Below are positions 21,185-32,397 of a stretch of 64,000 nucleotides of DNA, piece by piece. Origin of the DNA: Physella acuta (Eukaryota > Mollusca > Gastropoda > Physidae); NCBI RefSeq assembly GCF_028476545.1, contig NW_026732691.1, positions 124,001 through 188,000 on the forward strand, given 5' to 3'. Below the pieces are notes generated by a model. That model had not been told where the DNA came from and did not search any database. It saw nothing but the letters and a program-made list of their open reading frames with translations. The translations under genes and the position numbers were made by a program. Every line of letters begins with the position of its first letter. Within the stretch, counting starts at the first letter, position 1.

Positions 21185-22240
21185 CACCATGTCCCGTCAA
21201 CCAGCGCGACCCGCCCCAGACCCTCAGCAGTCATGTCACGCAACAACGATTCGCTGCCTAGCCCGACCCAACCAACCCCCAACTCACACCTCCTCGCCCA
21301 CCCAGCCAGCCCCCACCTACACCTCCCCGCCCCACCACTGTTCTTTTCCTTCAATTTTGTTTATCCATGTAACTTTTAGGAACATTTTGGCAGTTTGGAA
21401 ATTTTTATTTGAATATTTTGTAATTGCATTATTTATCTAAATTCCCATACACGGCAAGCTCTATATTGTGAGCAGCAGCTGACAATAGACATCATTATAA
21501 GAATGTAAACTTTGTTTTGTAATTGGATTGTTGTATCATTTGTGAGGCTGTCAAGCACGACAAGCTCTTTTCGTTTCACACATCTTTTGTTCATGCATGT
21601 ATCACCTCTTTTAAACAAGCAATGCATTTGAGATCCCCCTTTTGTCATCAATGCTGGATACCCATAATACCGTATCACGTAAGACTGAAAGATTTATCTC
21701 CCCTTTTAGCAGTCATGTCACGCAACAACGATCCCGCTGCCTGGCCCACCTTACCCAACCAACCCCACCCACCTCGCCCCACCCCACCACTGTACTGTTT
21801 TTTTTTTCTTTCAAATTTGTTCATCAATGTAACTCAGTGGCAGAATTTAGCAGGTTGTTAAACCCTGGTTTTTGAAAGTAGTGTAATTGCACTATTTATT
21901 GAAGTTTCTATGCACGGCAATTTCTTTTATTGCTAGCAGCAAGATATATCACTATAAAAATGTAAAGCATTTCGGTTTTGTATTTGTATTATTGCATCAA
22001 CTCTGAGGCTGTCAAACAAGACAAGCTCCTTTTATTTCAAACATATGTTATTCATTCATGAAATTTATTATTACTAACTGATCTCCTGTGTTTATTTGGT
22101 TTATTTGGTTTTGTAATTGTATTATTGTATAAACCTTGAGGCTGTCAAACACGACACGCTTCTTCTATTTTTATGTCATACATCCTTTATTCATACACGA
22201 ATCACCTCTCTAAAATGTAATTTATTATTATTAATTTAAC
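21185..22240 (+). repeat. ~483-bp tandem repeat, two full units and a partial
   Basis: AGCAGTCATGTCACGCAACA occurs at ~21226 and ~21709. Each is followed by a C-rich CCCACC tract, TTTCAATTTTGTTTATCCAT-like sequence, an ATTGCATTATTTAT box and a GAGGCTGTCAAGCACGACAA box. A third partial copy ends near 22240. An inverted diverged copy is at 45470-45850. It is an unclassified repeat without an ORF. Confidence 0.7.
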
Positions 22241-22289
22241 TACTGTGATGGTTAAATATTTTGTTAATTGTTTTATTGAAAATAAAAGC

Positions 22290-22417
<128 letters not shown>

Positions 22418-22419
22418 CA

Positions 22420-23415
22420 CAAAACTAAATAATAATAAAAAAATATCTGCGTATTTAGACTTTGGGCACAAATACCAGCTAATCAATTTAACATCTCTCA
22501 AAGATTTACTACTCAAAACTCTCTCATCTACGATACACAATAAGTTCGATATCAACAACTTCACGATTACCCTGACGACACCCACATAAGAGAAATCTTA
22601 GGTGGGAGGCTCCGTCACAACCACCATCAAGTCAACTCGACATCCCTCAAAGATCAACTACTCAAACACTTCCACGATTATTCAACTCTCATAAAATAAA
22701 CACTCGTCAACCGCCTCACTTCGCCCATTTCAACTACTCGATCAAGCTTTCGACTTTTTCACCACTCTCAAATTCTTCTCATCCACAATCATCGACACAA
22801 CAATATCACGAAAACTAAACGTTCTTCAACATCATTTCGCCCATTTCAACTATTCGACTATGCAAGAATACCCTACGACACAATTTTACTCTCTTTCAAA
22901 CTACAATGACCAATAATTCAAAGCAACCTACTATAAACGATATCTCAACACAAGGACACCACCTCAACTATTCTCTCCAAGCTTTACTCCATTCGAACAA
23001 CTCTACTATCAACGACAAGACACGAGACTCGCCCTTTTACCAACACATCATCCCTCATAGATACTCTCAAACTACAACTACCAACCAAGAATCAATCACT
23101 GCCCAAATAAGATTGTAATACACGAAAGAAACAAGGCCAAGACTTACGAGAAGCGATCATGTATTGTACTGTACTTTATGTTATATCAAAGGAACCATGA
23201 AAACGGAAATAAAAACAAGAAATCAGAAGATCACGAAAAATGAAAACAAAGAAAACGGAAGGAAAATCAAGAAAAGAATATTGTACAAATTGTATGCAAT
23301 ACTATGTATTTCATGTATATTTCTAAAATACAACCTATCAACACAGCTAGCTCCTGGCTGGAAGGGAGTGAACTGTGTGGAAGGAAACATAAATCTAAAA
23401 AAAAAAATATCTGCT
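22420..23415 (+). mobile_element. LINE-family 3' UTR fragment with A-tail
   Basis: A C/A-rich segment (TCAACATCATTTCGCCCATT, CTCAACACAAGGACACCACC) runs into AGGCCAAGACTTACGAGAAG, ends GTGTGGAAGGAAACATAAAT and then a short A-run. A close copy lies at 29395-29910 plus 30413-30545, and a relative at 28586-29050. The shared position before an A-tail marks it as the 3' UTR of a long retroelement. Confidence 0.65.
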
Positions 23416-23439
23416 TATTTAGTGAAGTATCGCTCCGAT

Positions 23440-23790
23440 GGCATACCTTATTGCAACGATTTTGTATTTGCTATTTAAGTCCACGACAAACCCCGACCAC
23501 GGCTCGGGTGGCTCAATGAAATCCTGGGCCCCACCTCTTGTAGCCAAGTCAACAACAGCAACCCCTGATCTACCACAGGAAGAATGCCCAGACCTTTATC
23601 CAGCTGAAACACCCACTATGCAAGTACTCATCACTTCAAGAGGTCAACCAAACCTGCGAGGTTATATAATAAGACAGCCTATCAGCAATCATCAAATTCT
23701 TCTACTCAATTGTGGCAGAGCTGACACCTGGTACTTCTCAACACAGACTACAATGAAAAGATCAAGCAGAACTTGTTATTACCTACTCTT
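23440..23790 (+). pseudogene. LINE-like ORF1 N-terminal fragment
   Basis: PDHGSGGSMKSWAPP, then QVLITSRGQPNLRGYIIRQP, ISNHQILLLNCGRADTWYFS matches the N-terminal third of ORF1 (compare 26908-28080). It ends abruptly after residue ~105 and joins a CGAGCCG-type element relic. Confidence 0.75.
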
Positions 23791-23825
23791 AGTTTCTAAA
23801 CTAAAATATCCCGGCTCAACGATTG

Positions 23826-23956
23826 TAAACATTTAGAGTGAACCACAGCTCACCAGACTGGTGGTGGTGGAGATGGTAGCTATATGCTTTAGAGATCGGG
23901 GGAGTAACGGCGTGCGTTTACGTGGTGTCTCGCATGGTCCCCACGAAGAGAATTAT
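23826..23956 (-). mobile_element. Truncated CGAGCCG-ended element
   Basis: Read in reverse, it has AATTCTCTTCGTGGGG at the left end and GTGAGCTGTGGTTCAC in the body, matching the first 130 bp of the element at 30022. The 3' half is missing. Confidence 0.55.
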
Positions 23957-24705
23957 ATAAATAGAGAGATGATCCGAAGGTTGATTATAGAACACACCCT
24001 GAAGGGCAACAACTCTGACCCACGAGAAAGATTGTAGAAATGTACACTGGATGTCTGGACAGAATAAATGTGCTTTCTTTTTCCTCTTGTGTATTATAGC
24101 AGAGTGAATCATACTGTGTTTATTTCAGACTTTTTCTCCTAGGGTGGGGGGGGGGGGTCACTGGTAAAAGTATATACTTTCTATAAAAAAAATTCTATTT
24201 CATTCGCGTTAGGTGAGGGTGGGGGGGGGGAAGGTGCGGAGACTAAGAAGAAACTCTGATCCCCACACACGAATTAATCCCGAACACCCACACACAACAT
24301 GCGTCCACTAATCCCACCACACACAACATGCGTCCACTAATCCCACCACACACAACATGCGTCCACTAATCCCACCACACACAACATGCGTCAACTAATC
24401 CCACCACACACAACATGCGTCCACTAATCCAACCACACACAAAATTCAACCACTAATCCCACCCACACACACAAAATGCGTCCACTAATCCCCTCCCCCC
24501 ACACAAAACAAACACAAACCTACTGATACCTAACACCCCCACTCAACTAACTAACCCACAGTAAACCCCCTCATACCAACACTAGATATTATTGTAAACA
24601 CACCAATGCAAATTATTTCCCTTGCCTACACTACAACACAATCATTTTGCCCACACTAAATTTTCCCACTCTAAATTCTGCCTAACTGAATTCTCCGACA
24701 CTAAA
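23957..24705 (+). mobile_element. LINE leader with minisatellites B and A
   Basis: Leader-like sequence (AAGGTTGATTATAGAACACA, matching 31900) carries one copy of the 28-bp unit. G-runs and then minisatellite B (24297-24500, about seven 29-bp units) follow, with the leader end (TTTCCCTTGCCTACACTACA) and a few 15-bp units after that. No 5' UTR core or ORF follows, so this copy is truncated. Confidence 0.65.
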
Positions 24706-24714
24706 TTATTAGCC

Positions 24715-24860
24715 ACATGCTAGGTTCAAGTTATTAGGGTTATATTAGTATATAGTAGGTTCAAGTTAGTATTAAGTTAGGTTGAAGTTTTGTTAGGTTT
24801 ATGTTAGTATTATGTTAGGTTGAAGATTTGTTAGGTTTATTTTAGTATGAAGAAAGGTGC
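24715..24860. repeat. AGGTTGAAGTTTTGTTAGGTTTATG minisatellite
   Basis: Degenerate units, the reverse complement of the CCTAACATAAACCT-type repeat at 59160-60300. Confidence 0.7.
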
Positions 24861-24879
24861 ATGTGGTGATGAGTTTATC

Positions 24880-25205
24880 GTTTGTATCTTCTGTTCTTCT
24901 TCGTTCTTAATTTTAGTGTTGGAAGAGATCCCCTCCAACACTATTAAGTATACGTGTCAACTTGTTATACGCCATTGAGGTCGTTGATTCCGATTTCAGC
25001 CTGTTTTTCTTTTTTTGGATTTGCTTCCATAGCCTTTATCCAACCAAGAACACACTACAAGGCAGCCGTTGTTTGATTTTAGAGTTGTCTCTCCTTGAAG
25101 AGTGACTGACCCTCGCTAACGAGCCGCATCTGCCCGAGGGCTCGAACTGGAGGCTTTTCGACCACGCAGACCCCTATCGAGTGTATGACTAACTTGTATT
25201 CTATT
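24880..25205 (-). mobile_element. tRNA-derived SINE, minus strand
   Basis: Read in reverse, it has AGGGGTCTGCGTGGTCGAAA and B-box AGTTCGAGCCC, then a ~230-bp body ending AAGAACGAAGAAGAACAGAA. A second copy in opposite orientation is at 58845-59140. Confidence 0.7.
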
Positions 25206-25220
25206 TGAGAATTATATTTA

Positions 25221-25551
25221 ACGAGCCGGCCCGCGGCATAACATACGCCGCTATTTAGTTGTTTCTAATTTTCAATAATTCATAATTTGTGAATTCGACA
25301 GTACCAACGCTGACACTGAAAATATTTCTTTAAAACACTATAAGTAGCTCGTTAAGGACCATAACCCCCCCCCCCCCCTTCTCCCCCCCCCCCCCTCCTC
25401 CCCCCCCCCCCCTACGTTTAAAATCGTTGGCTCTGCTTGTAAACATTTAGAGTGAACACAGCTCACTAAAACCATGTAGGGGTGGGGAGGTAGGGAGAGC
25501 GTTTGCAGCTTGTTTTCTAACGGCTCGAAGAAGAGAATTATATATATAGAT
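25221..25551 (-). mobile_element. CGAGCCG-ended short element with empty-site counterpart
   Basis: Reverse copy of the 6127 element, ACGAGCCGGCCCGCGG to CTTCGAGAAG-type end plus a short TA run. The inverted duplicate of this neighbourhood near 58790-58830 lacks it: GAATTTTATTTAATTGTTGT there corresponds to the two sides of the insertion here. It carries long C-runs (25366-25412). Confidence 0.75.
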
Positions 25552-26085
25552 TTTTGTGCCTCAAATTATTTATCACATAATCACCGCGAAAAGGATCACG
25601 TCAGTTATATCAGGTTAAATGTAGTCTCACGCCGTACCTTGTATATACGCCACATTTACTTTAAAGTGGCGTAGTAGTATTTAACATCGGATCACGTTAA
25701 AATAATGTCAGTGTCACGTTACGACCTAAAATAAGATAAACTTAGCCTAAAGTAGGTTCACGTGGAAAAACTGTTTAGGCAAGATCACGTTAAAGTGATG
25801 TAGTAAGTCGAACATCACACGAAGCGTGAGCATTCTAAAAGCCAATTAAATATAAAGAGAACAGACACCCAAAAAACAAAATTGTTTTTTCTAATTAAAG
25901 ACATTTTCCTAGAAATTAGGTCAAGTGATGGGCGTCGTTCCTACGAATAATGACGTGAAAAAGAAAGGGAGACAAACTGATAAATTAAAGGGATTTTAGC
26001 CTTTTATTTTTTTTTTTTTTTACAAAAATTAAACGCAAATTTCACGTTATTATACTTTGAATTAGTTATACACGTTGAATTAGCA
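25552..26085. repeat. Block duplicated in inverse orientation at 58270-58800
   Basis: It contains repeated GATCACGTTAAA and ACGTGA words (GGATCACGTTAAAATAATGT, AAGATCACGTTAAAGTGATG). The reverse complement occurs at 58320-58790. Unclassified; its position next to a LINE leader is the same in both copies. Confidence 0.6.
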
Positions 26086-26087
26086 CT

Positions 26088-26330
26088 ACACTAAATTCTC
26101 CCACACTAAATTCTCCCAAACTAAATTTTCGCACACTAAATTCTCCCACATTAGATTTTCTCATACTAAATTCTCACACACTAAATTCTCGCACACTAAA
26201 TTCTCCCGCACTATATTCTCCCACACTAAATTCTCCTACACTAAATTCTCCTACACTAAATTCTCCCACACTATGTTCTCGCAAACTAAACTCTCCCACA
26301 CCAACAATCTCCCAAAGCTAAACTCGATAC
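26088..26330 (+). repeat. Minisatellite A (15 bp)
   Basis: About fifteen units of CTAAATTCTCCCACA, including the CTCGCACA and CTCCTACA variants. Confidence 0.9.
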
Positions 26331-26409
26331 AAAAATAGTCTCCACCAAAAACAACCAAACATTCAACTCCCCCATACTAGATTCCATCAAACAATCCCCC
26401 CCCCCTACA

Positions 26410-26800
26410 TAATATTAGTGTTAGTCCCGAGAGTGCACCAATGTGTAACACAGTTCACAGCGGTTTGCTGTCGTCTTTTGTTTGTTGGAAAGTAGCTCGC
26501 GTGTGAGACTTTTTTATCAGGGGAGAAAACAAACAATGTTTTATTTTCATGGGAGATAATTATAAAATTAAAAGATTTAAAGAAGTAAAAGAGAAAGTAA
26601 TAAATTTTGAAACAAAATTAAGTAAACTGACTGTAGTATTAATTATAAAAAAATAAATATAAAAAACGTCTTTAAAACATTCGGTGATTTTTTACACAAC
26701 ATTAATTACAACTACCAGTAATTTTTTATGTTAATCCAATAATTAATTGTAACTAGTTTCAACCAGCTGTATTATTAATACCAAGAAGTTTCTGTTAATA
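26410..26800 (+). mobile_element. LINE 5' UTR core, plus strand
   Basis: Core module from ATATTAGTGTTAGTCCCGAG to AATACCAAGAAGTTTC, about 110 bp upstream of ORF1. It is the cleanest full arrangement of minisatellite A, core, ORF1, C2H2 ORF and poly(A) in the window. Confidence 0.8.
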
Positions 26801-26907
26801 TGGTTATTGCTAAATATGTAACGGTGATCCTATGTCGGCGAGTTTTTATATTTTGGTTTCTCTTCACATCGAGTAAATCTTTCGCCTTTTACTAAAGATT
26901 TCCAATC

Positions 26908-28080
26908 ATGTCATCTCCTAGAGAACTGACTTATGCAAATATAGTCAACATCACCACAGGGGTTGCGCCCTCGGATGTTCCCCCTGGGTCGAGAGACTTG
27001 GGGAGGAGCCACCCGGACTACGGTTCGGGTGGCTTAATGAAATCCAGGGCCCAACCCTTTTCAGCCACAACTGCCATCCTGAACTTTCCTGATCAAGAAT
27101 GTCCGGAACTCTACACTGCTGATTCGCCAACCATTCAAGTAACCATCCACTCAACAGGACAACCCAACCTGAGAGGACACATCCTACGTCAGCTTATTAG
27201 CGACCAACAAATCCTGCTCCTCAATTATGGAAGAGCAGATACGTGGTATTTCTCTTCGATCACCTTTAACGTCACCAAGCTTCACAATACCCACAAAACA
27301 TACGGCCCCTACACACTATACTTCTCACTACACGAAAAAGACAAAATAAACGGAACCCTTAGATGGGTCCCACCCACACTCAGCGATCACACACTCATAC
27401 AAGCACTACAGCCTTACAGCAACAAACAACCAATCATAAACACAATTCCTCACACCAATAACCGCAGCTTCTCCATACACACTGACAATCCAACAACCAT
27501 CCCCCACTACATACAAATAAACTACAAAAACAAATCACTCAACATTCTAATAGCCATCAATGACAGAAAGCAAGCCTGCCAGACCTGCTCATCTACCTCG
27601 CATTGGACCAATCAATGCCATATCTTCAACCCAGAGACAATGCCCAGAAATCAACCATCAACGCAAACAGCGGCACCACCTACTCCACAATCCCCCATGC
27701 CAAGCAGTCACCAAAATTCTCCAATCAAGGACGTACAATCAGACCCCAAAACAACGCCCAAAAAGCAACCACCAGCACAAAAACCAACGTCACCCGCCCA
27801 GACAGCAACAACACCACCAATCGCCAAGACACCTCCATCTACAAACAGCCAGCAAGAAGCGCCATTCGCCCAGCCAGCACCATCACCAAGCAACCAACAA
27901 ACAACGCTCAAAAACCCGATCAACCCAGCCAAGCCGCAAAGTATACCAACAACACCTAGCAAACAAACATGCGCAGCACGGTCGGAATCAGACAAACCAT
28001 CTGCATCAACAACCCTAAAAACGAACACTGCTCTCGTTCACAGATATGGACATTACTACGACTTTCAAAAGGAAGAATGA
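26908..28080 (+). CDS. LINE-like ORF1 protein with CCHC zinc knuckle (390 aa)
   Basis: This intact 390-residue frame starts MSSPRELTYANIV. The signature SRDLGRSHPDYGSGGLMK is at residues 28-45. The central domain (LRGHILRQLISDQQILLLNY, KDKINGTLRWVPPTLSDHTL, IPHYIQINYKNKSLNILIAI) spans ~85-220, and the CCHC knuckle is C224-x2-C227-x4-H232-x4-C237. Residues ~240-385 are a Pro/Gln/Ser/Thr-rich tail, about 75 residues longer than in the 18919 copy. It is presumed to be the element's RNA-binding protein. Its last 35 bases overlap the start of the C2H2 ORF. The intact length suggests a fairly recent insertion. Confidence 0.87.
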   Translation: MSSPRELTYANIVNITTGVAPSDVPPGSRDLGRSHPDYGSGGLMKSRAQPFSATTAILNFPDQECPELYTADSPTIQVTIHSTGQPNLRGHILRQLISDQQILLLNYGRADTWYFSSITFNVTKLHNTHKTYGPYTLYFSLHEKDKINGTLRWVPPTLSDHTLIQALQPYSNKQPIINTIPHTNNRSFSIHTDNPTTIPHYIQINYKNKSLNILIAINDRKQACQTCSSTSHWTNQCHIFNPETMPRNQPSTQTAAPPTPQSPMPSSHQNSPIKDVQSDPKTTPKKQPPAQKPTSPAQTATTPPIAKTPPSTNSQQEAPFAQPAPSPSNQQTTLKNPINPAKPQSIPTTPSKQTCAARSESDKPSASTTLKTNTALVHRYGHYYDFQKEE

Positions 28081-28387
28081 AGATAGTCCTACAGAAGAAA
28101 AGAAAATAACAAGAAGTAAAAAAACAATAACTTTTGACATCAAACGCTGCAGGTTCTGCTTAGAACATTATAGATCATACATAGACAGGGAAGATCACGA
28201 ACGATTTGAGCACACTAGATTCTTAAAGTGTAATCTTTGCACAGGAAGAGATCTCTACACAGACATATACGCGCACTTTGAACTAAGTCATCCAGAAGTA
28301 ACGTTGTACAACTGTCGAGATTGTACCGTATCCCTCCCATTAGAGGGCATGAGGGCACATACAGCAGTACACCATCTGAAAAAATAG
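28046..28387 (+). CDS. Small C2H2 zinc-finger protein of a LINE-like element (113 aa)
   Basis: The ATG at 28046 lies inside the ORF1 coding end, in the +1 frame. The protein begins MDITTTFKRKNEDSPTEEKK, then has fingers CRFCLEHYRSYIDREDHERFEH, CNLCTGRDLYTDIYAHFELSH and CRDCTVSLPLEGMRAHTAVHH. The 113-residue length and the start are the same as in the 10270 copy, although the sequences differ at many residues. This is a strong sign of selection on the frame rather than chance openness. The function is unknown. The overlap suggests termination-reinitiation. Confidence 0.82.
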   Translation: MDITTTFKRKNEDSPTEEKKITRSKKTITFDIKRCRFCLEHYRSYIDREDHERFEHTRFLKCNLCTGRDLYTDIYAHFELSHPEVTLYNCRDCTVSLPLEGMRAHTAVHHLKK

Positions 28388-28537
28388 GTATCTTAGACGT
28401 TTTGTAACGCTTATGTATAATTGAATGCAATGCCATGTATTGAACTATTTTAATATTTCATGTATATAATCATGCAACCTTCTCTTACTGCCTCCCTACG
28501 CGAAAAGGGTAGACAGTAAGTAAGGAAATCTATTAAA

Positions 28538-28585
<48 letters not shown>
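28388..28585 (+). mobile_element. 3' UTR with terminal stem-loop and poly(A)
   Basis: A 150-bp 3' UTR carries a stem-loop at 28484-28520 (CTTACTG pairs with CAGTAAG, and CCCT with AGGG around an ACGCGAAA loop). GGAAATCTATTAAAC and 47 A follow. The stem recurs with a compensating base-pair change at 28978-29014. Confidence 0.75.
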
Positions 28586-28587
<2 letters not shown>

Positions 28588-29055
28588 ATACCTCATCGAT
28601 TCAGTTCTACCATCAACGTCACAACACCAAACTCATCCCTTCATCAACGGAACATCCCTCACTGATTCTCTCGAACTACATCTACCAACCAAGATTCAAC
28701 CACAACCTAATCAAGATAGTTTACATTTTACGCACAAGAACAAAGGCCAAGAACTACGAAAAGAGATCATGTTTTGTCATGTACTTTATGTCATTTTAAA
28801 AAGGAACTAAGAAACCGGAAGCAAAAACAAGCGAATCAATGAAGACAGGAAAACATGGAAAATACGAAAAGAAACCAGAAGTGAATCAAGAAACACAAGG
28901 GAAATAACACAAGCAAGAATTAAATTCTTTTAAATATGTATAATACTTCATGTATGTATATAATCATGCAACCTACTCTTGCTGCCTCCCTGCGCAAACA
29001 GGGTAGACAGCAAGTGAGGAAATCTATTAAACGCCAAACGGCGAAAAAAAAGAAA
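28586..29055 (+). mobile_element. Second LINE-family 3' UTR with stem-loop
   Basis: C/A-rich 3' UTR related to 22600-23400, with the same end module: a stem-loop at 28978-29014 (CTTGCTG with CAGCAAG), then GGAAATCTATTAAAC. It has no coding part and is a 5'-truncated insertion or a remnant. Confidence 0.7.
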
Positions 29056-29064
29056 AAGTAATCC

Positions 29065-29385
29065 CATTTCGGCGTATTTGTTTTATTTTGTTAGCAAAAC
29101 GTAATGGATCAGGGTCGACTACCAGTGGCTCCATTCACACATATTAATAATTATCTTATTTTCAGAACTCATTAACATGCCTTTCTACAATACTCGGTAA
29201 TGAACGATATGATAATAAATATAAACAATAAACACTTGCTTTTCTATTAGTGAAGGGTGTTCAGACTGAAATCGCTTTATCGTACTTTATCGAAACTCGT
29301 ATGTAACGGAGCGAGACAATATAGCGATAGATAATGATGGTAACTATTTCTACAATGATTAACTTGTAGATGACAGAGAATATGT
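29065..29385 (+). mobile_element. Duplicated block: hAT end plus ORF1-B 3' relic
   Basis: Near-identical to 600-925, starting CATTTCGGCGTATTTGTTTT, with the hAT-like end at 29110 and the ORF1-B C-terminal codons ([15 protein letters not shown]) before 29364. Confidence 0.65.
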
Positions 29386-29394
29386 GTCAGACGA

Positions 29395-30412
<1,018 letters not shown>

Positions 30413-30571
30413 TACTATGTATTACATGTATATTTTAACATGCAACCTATCTATACAGCTAGCTACTGGCTTGAAGGGAGTGAACTGTGTGGAAGGAAAT
30501 ATATTAAATCTAAAAAATAAAAATAAAATTTAAAAAAAAAAAATCTACGTATTTACTGAAGTATCGCTCCG

Positions 30572-30750
30572 ATGGCATTCCTTATTGCTACGATTTTGTA
30601 TTTGCTATTTAAGTCCACGACAAACCCGGACCACGGCTTGGGTGGCTCAATGAAATCCTGGGCCCCACCCCCTACAGCCAAGTCAACAACAGCAACCCCT
30701 GATCTACCCCAGGAAGAATGTCCAGACAACGCCAGCAAAAACAACGCAGC
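30572..30750 (+). pseudogene. LINE-like ORF1 N-terminal fragment
   Basis: PDHGLGGSMKSWAPPPTAKS and ATPDLPQEECPD closely match the fragment at 23440. The central domain is missing and the sequence passes into Asn/Thr-rich codons and then minisatellites. Confidence 0.7.
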
Positions 30751-30854
30751 CGACAACCCTAAAACCAGTACGACGATCAACTACAAAATCAACAACGCCG
30801 ATTACAACAGGGATTGCAATACAGCCAGTCATTTCCGTTCTCCAAAGTCCAGTC

Positions 30855-31205
30855 ATGGACACATCTGAATCAACGGTCTTGAAGACGCCAACATCTGAAT
30901 AAACGGTCTTGAAGACGCCAACAGCTGAATCAACGGTCTTGAAGACACCAACATCTAAATCAACGGTCTTGAAGACGCCAACATCTGAATCAACGGTTTT
31001 TGAAGACGCCAACAGCTGAATCAACGATCTTGAAGACGCCAACATCTGAATCAACGGTCTTGAAGACGCCAACATCTGAATCAACGGTTTTTGAAGACGC
31101 CAACAGCTGAATCAACGGTCTTGAAGACGCCAACATCTGAATCAACGGTCTTGAAGACGCCAACAGCTGAATCAACGGTCTTGAAGACGCCATCATCTGA
31201 CCATG
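30855..31205 (+). repeat. 30-bp minisatellite (ATCAACGGTCTTGAAGACGC)
   Basis: About eleven 30-bp units with the variable word ACATCTGA or ACAGCTGA. It lies where the low-complexity tail of ORF1 would be, between an ORF1 N-terminal fragment and a C2H2-ORF start fragment. Confidence 0.9.
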
Positions 31206-31297
31206 GCGAAGCAGCACAACAGCCAGTAACAAGCACGTATGCAGTCACCACCCAGATCTCGAGACCAGAGAAAGAAACTTCCGGCCCTCAAATCTCA

Positions 31298-31680
31298 CAA
31301 CAACAAACAATCGTGGAAACATCAACAACAAACAATAGTGGAAACATCAACAACAAACAATCGTGGAAACATCAACAACAAACAATCGTGGAAACATCAA
31401 CAACAAACAATCGTGGAAACATCAACAACAAACAATCGTGGAAACATCAACAACAAACAATCGTGGAAACATCAACAACAAACAATCGTGGAAACATCAA
31501 CAATAACCAATCGTGGAAACATCAACAGCAAACAATCGTGGAAACATCAATAACTAACAATCGTGGACACATCAATAACAAACAATCGTGGAAACATCAA
31601 CAACAAACAATCGTGGAAACATCAACAACAAACAATCGTGGAAACATCAACAACATACAATCGTGGACACATCAACAACC
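31298..31680 (+). repeat. 25-bp minisatellite (AACAATCGTGGAAACATCAA)
   Basis: About fifteen 25-bp units. Because 25 is not a multiple of three, all three frames cycle through the same peptide over 75 bp, which creates overlapping artefact ORFs. Confidence 0.9.
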
Positions 31681-31775
31681 AAGAGGAAGAAAGAGGATAG
31701 CCCAGAACCGGAGAAAACATCAAAAACAGCTAAAGTTAATGAAGGTGATAACCAGTCAGCACCCACCACCCCGTT
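31660..31775 (+). pseudogene. C2H2-ORF N-terminal fragment
   Basis: TSTTKRKKEDSPEPEKTSKT matches the start of the small C2H2 ORF (STNPKRKKKDSPTDAKQTTK at 10270). No zinc fingers follow; the sequence joins leader block L at about 31772. Confidence 0.6.
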
Positions 31776-32397
31776 TTAGCGCTTGTAAAAGCTCGTTAAC
31801 ATAAAGGGTTTAAGACATGTTTTTCCCCTTACTATTTAGTCTTAAATACAGAACTAACTAAAGTACCGTTACACAAGTAACGTAATAAATCACATGATCA
31901 GAAGGTTAATTATAGACCACACCCTGAAGGACAACAACTCTGACCCGCGAGAAATATTGAAGAAATGGACACTGGATGTCTGGACAGAAGAAATGTACAC
32001 TGGATGTCTGGACAGAAGAAATGTACACTGGATGTCTGGACAGAAGAAATGTACACTGGATGTCTGGACAGAAGAAATGTACACTGGATGTCTGGACAGA
32101 AGAAATGTACACTGGATGTCTGGACAGAAGAAATGTACACTGGATGTCTGGACAGAAGAAATGTACACTGGATGTCTGGACAGAAGAAATGCGCTTTCTT
32201 TTTCCTCGTGTGTATTATAGCAGAGTCAATCACACTGTGTTTATTTCAGACCTTTTCTCCCGGGGTGGGGGGGGGGGGGGGTCACTGGTAAAAGTATAAA
32301 CTTTCTATATAATTTCTATTTCGTTCATGGTAGGTGAAGGTGGGGGGGGGGAGCCTAAGAAGGTACTCTGATCCACACACCTGAATTAATCCCGAGC
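31772..32397 (+). mobile_element. Leader block L and 28-bp minisatellite
   Basis: It starts TAGCGCTTGTAAAAGCTCGT in the same sense as ORF1. Positions 31965-32195 hold eight units of 28 bp (TACACTGGATGTCTGGACAG + AAGAAATG). G-runs lie at 32262-32281 and 32341-32352. A single copy of the 28-bp unit occurs at 24040, which shows the pre-expansion state. Confidence 0.75.

Noticed and set aside
31091-32299. Several 100-240 codon frames with perfect peptide repeats
   Set aside because: They translate the 25-, 28- and 30-bp arrays; the same peptide cycles through multiple frames on both strands.
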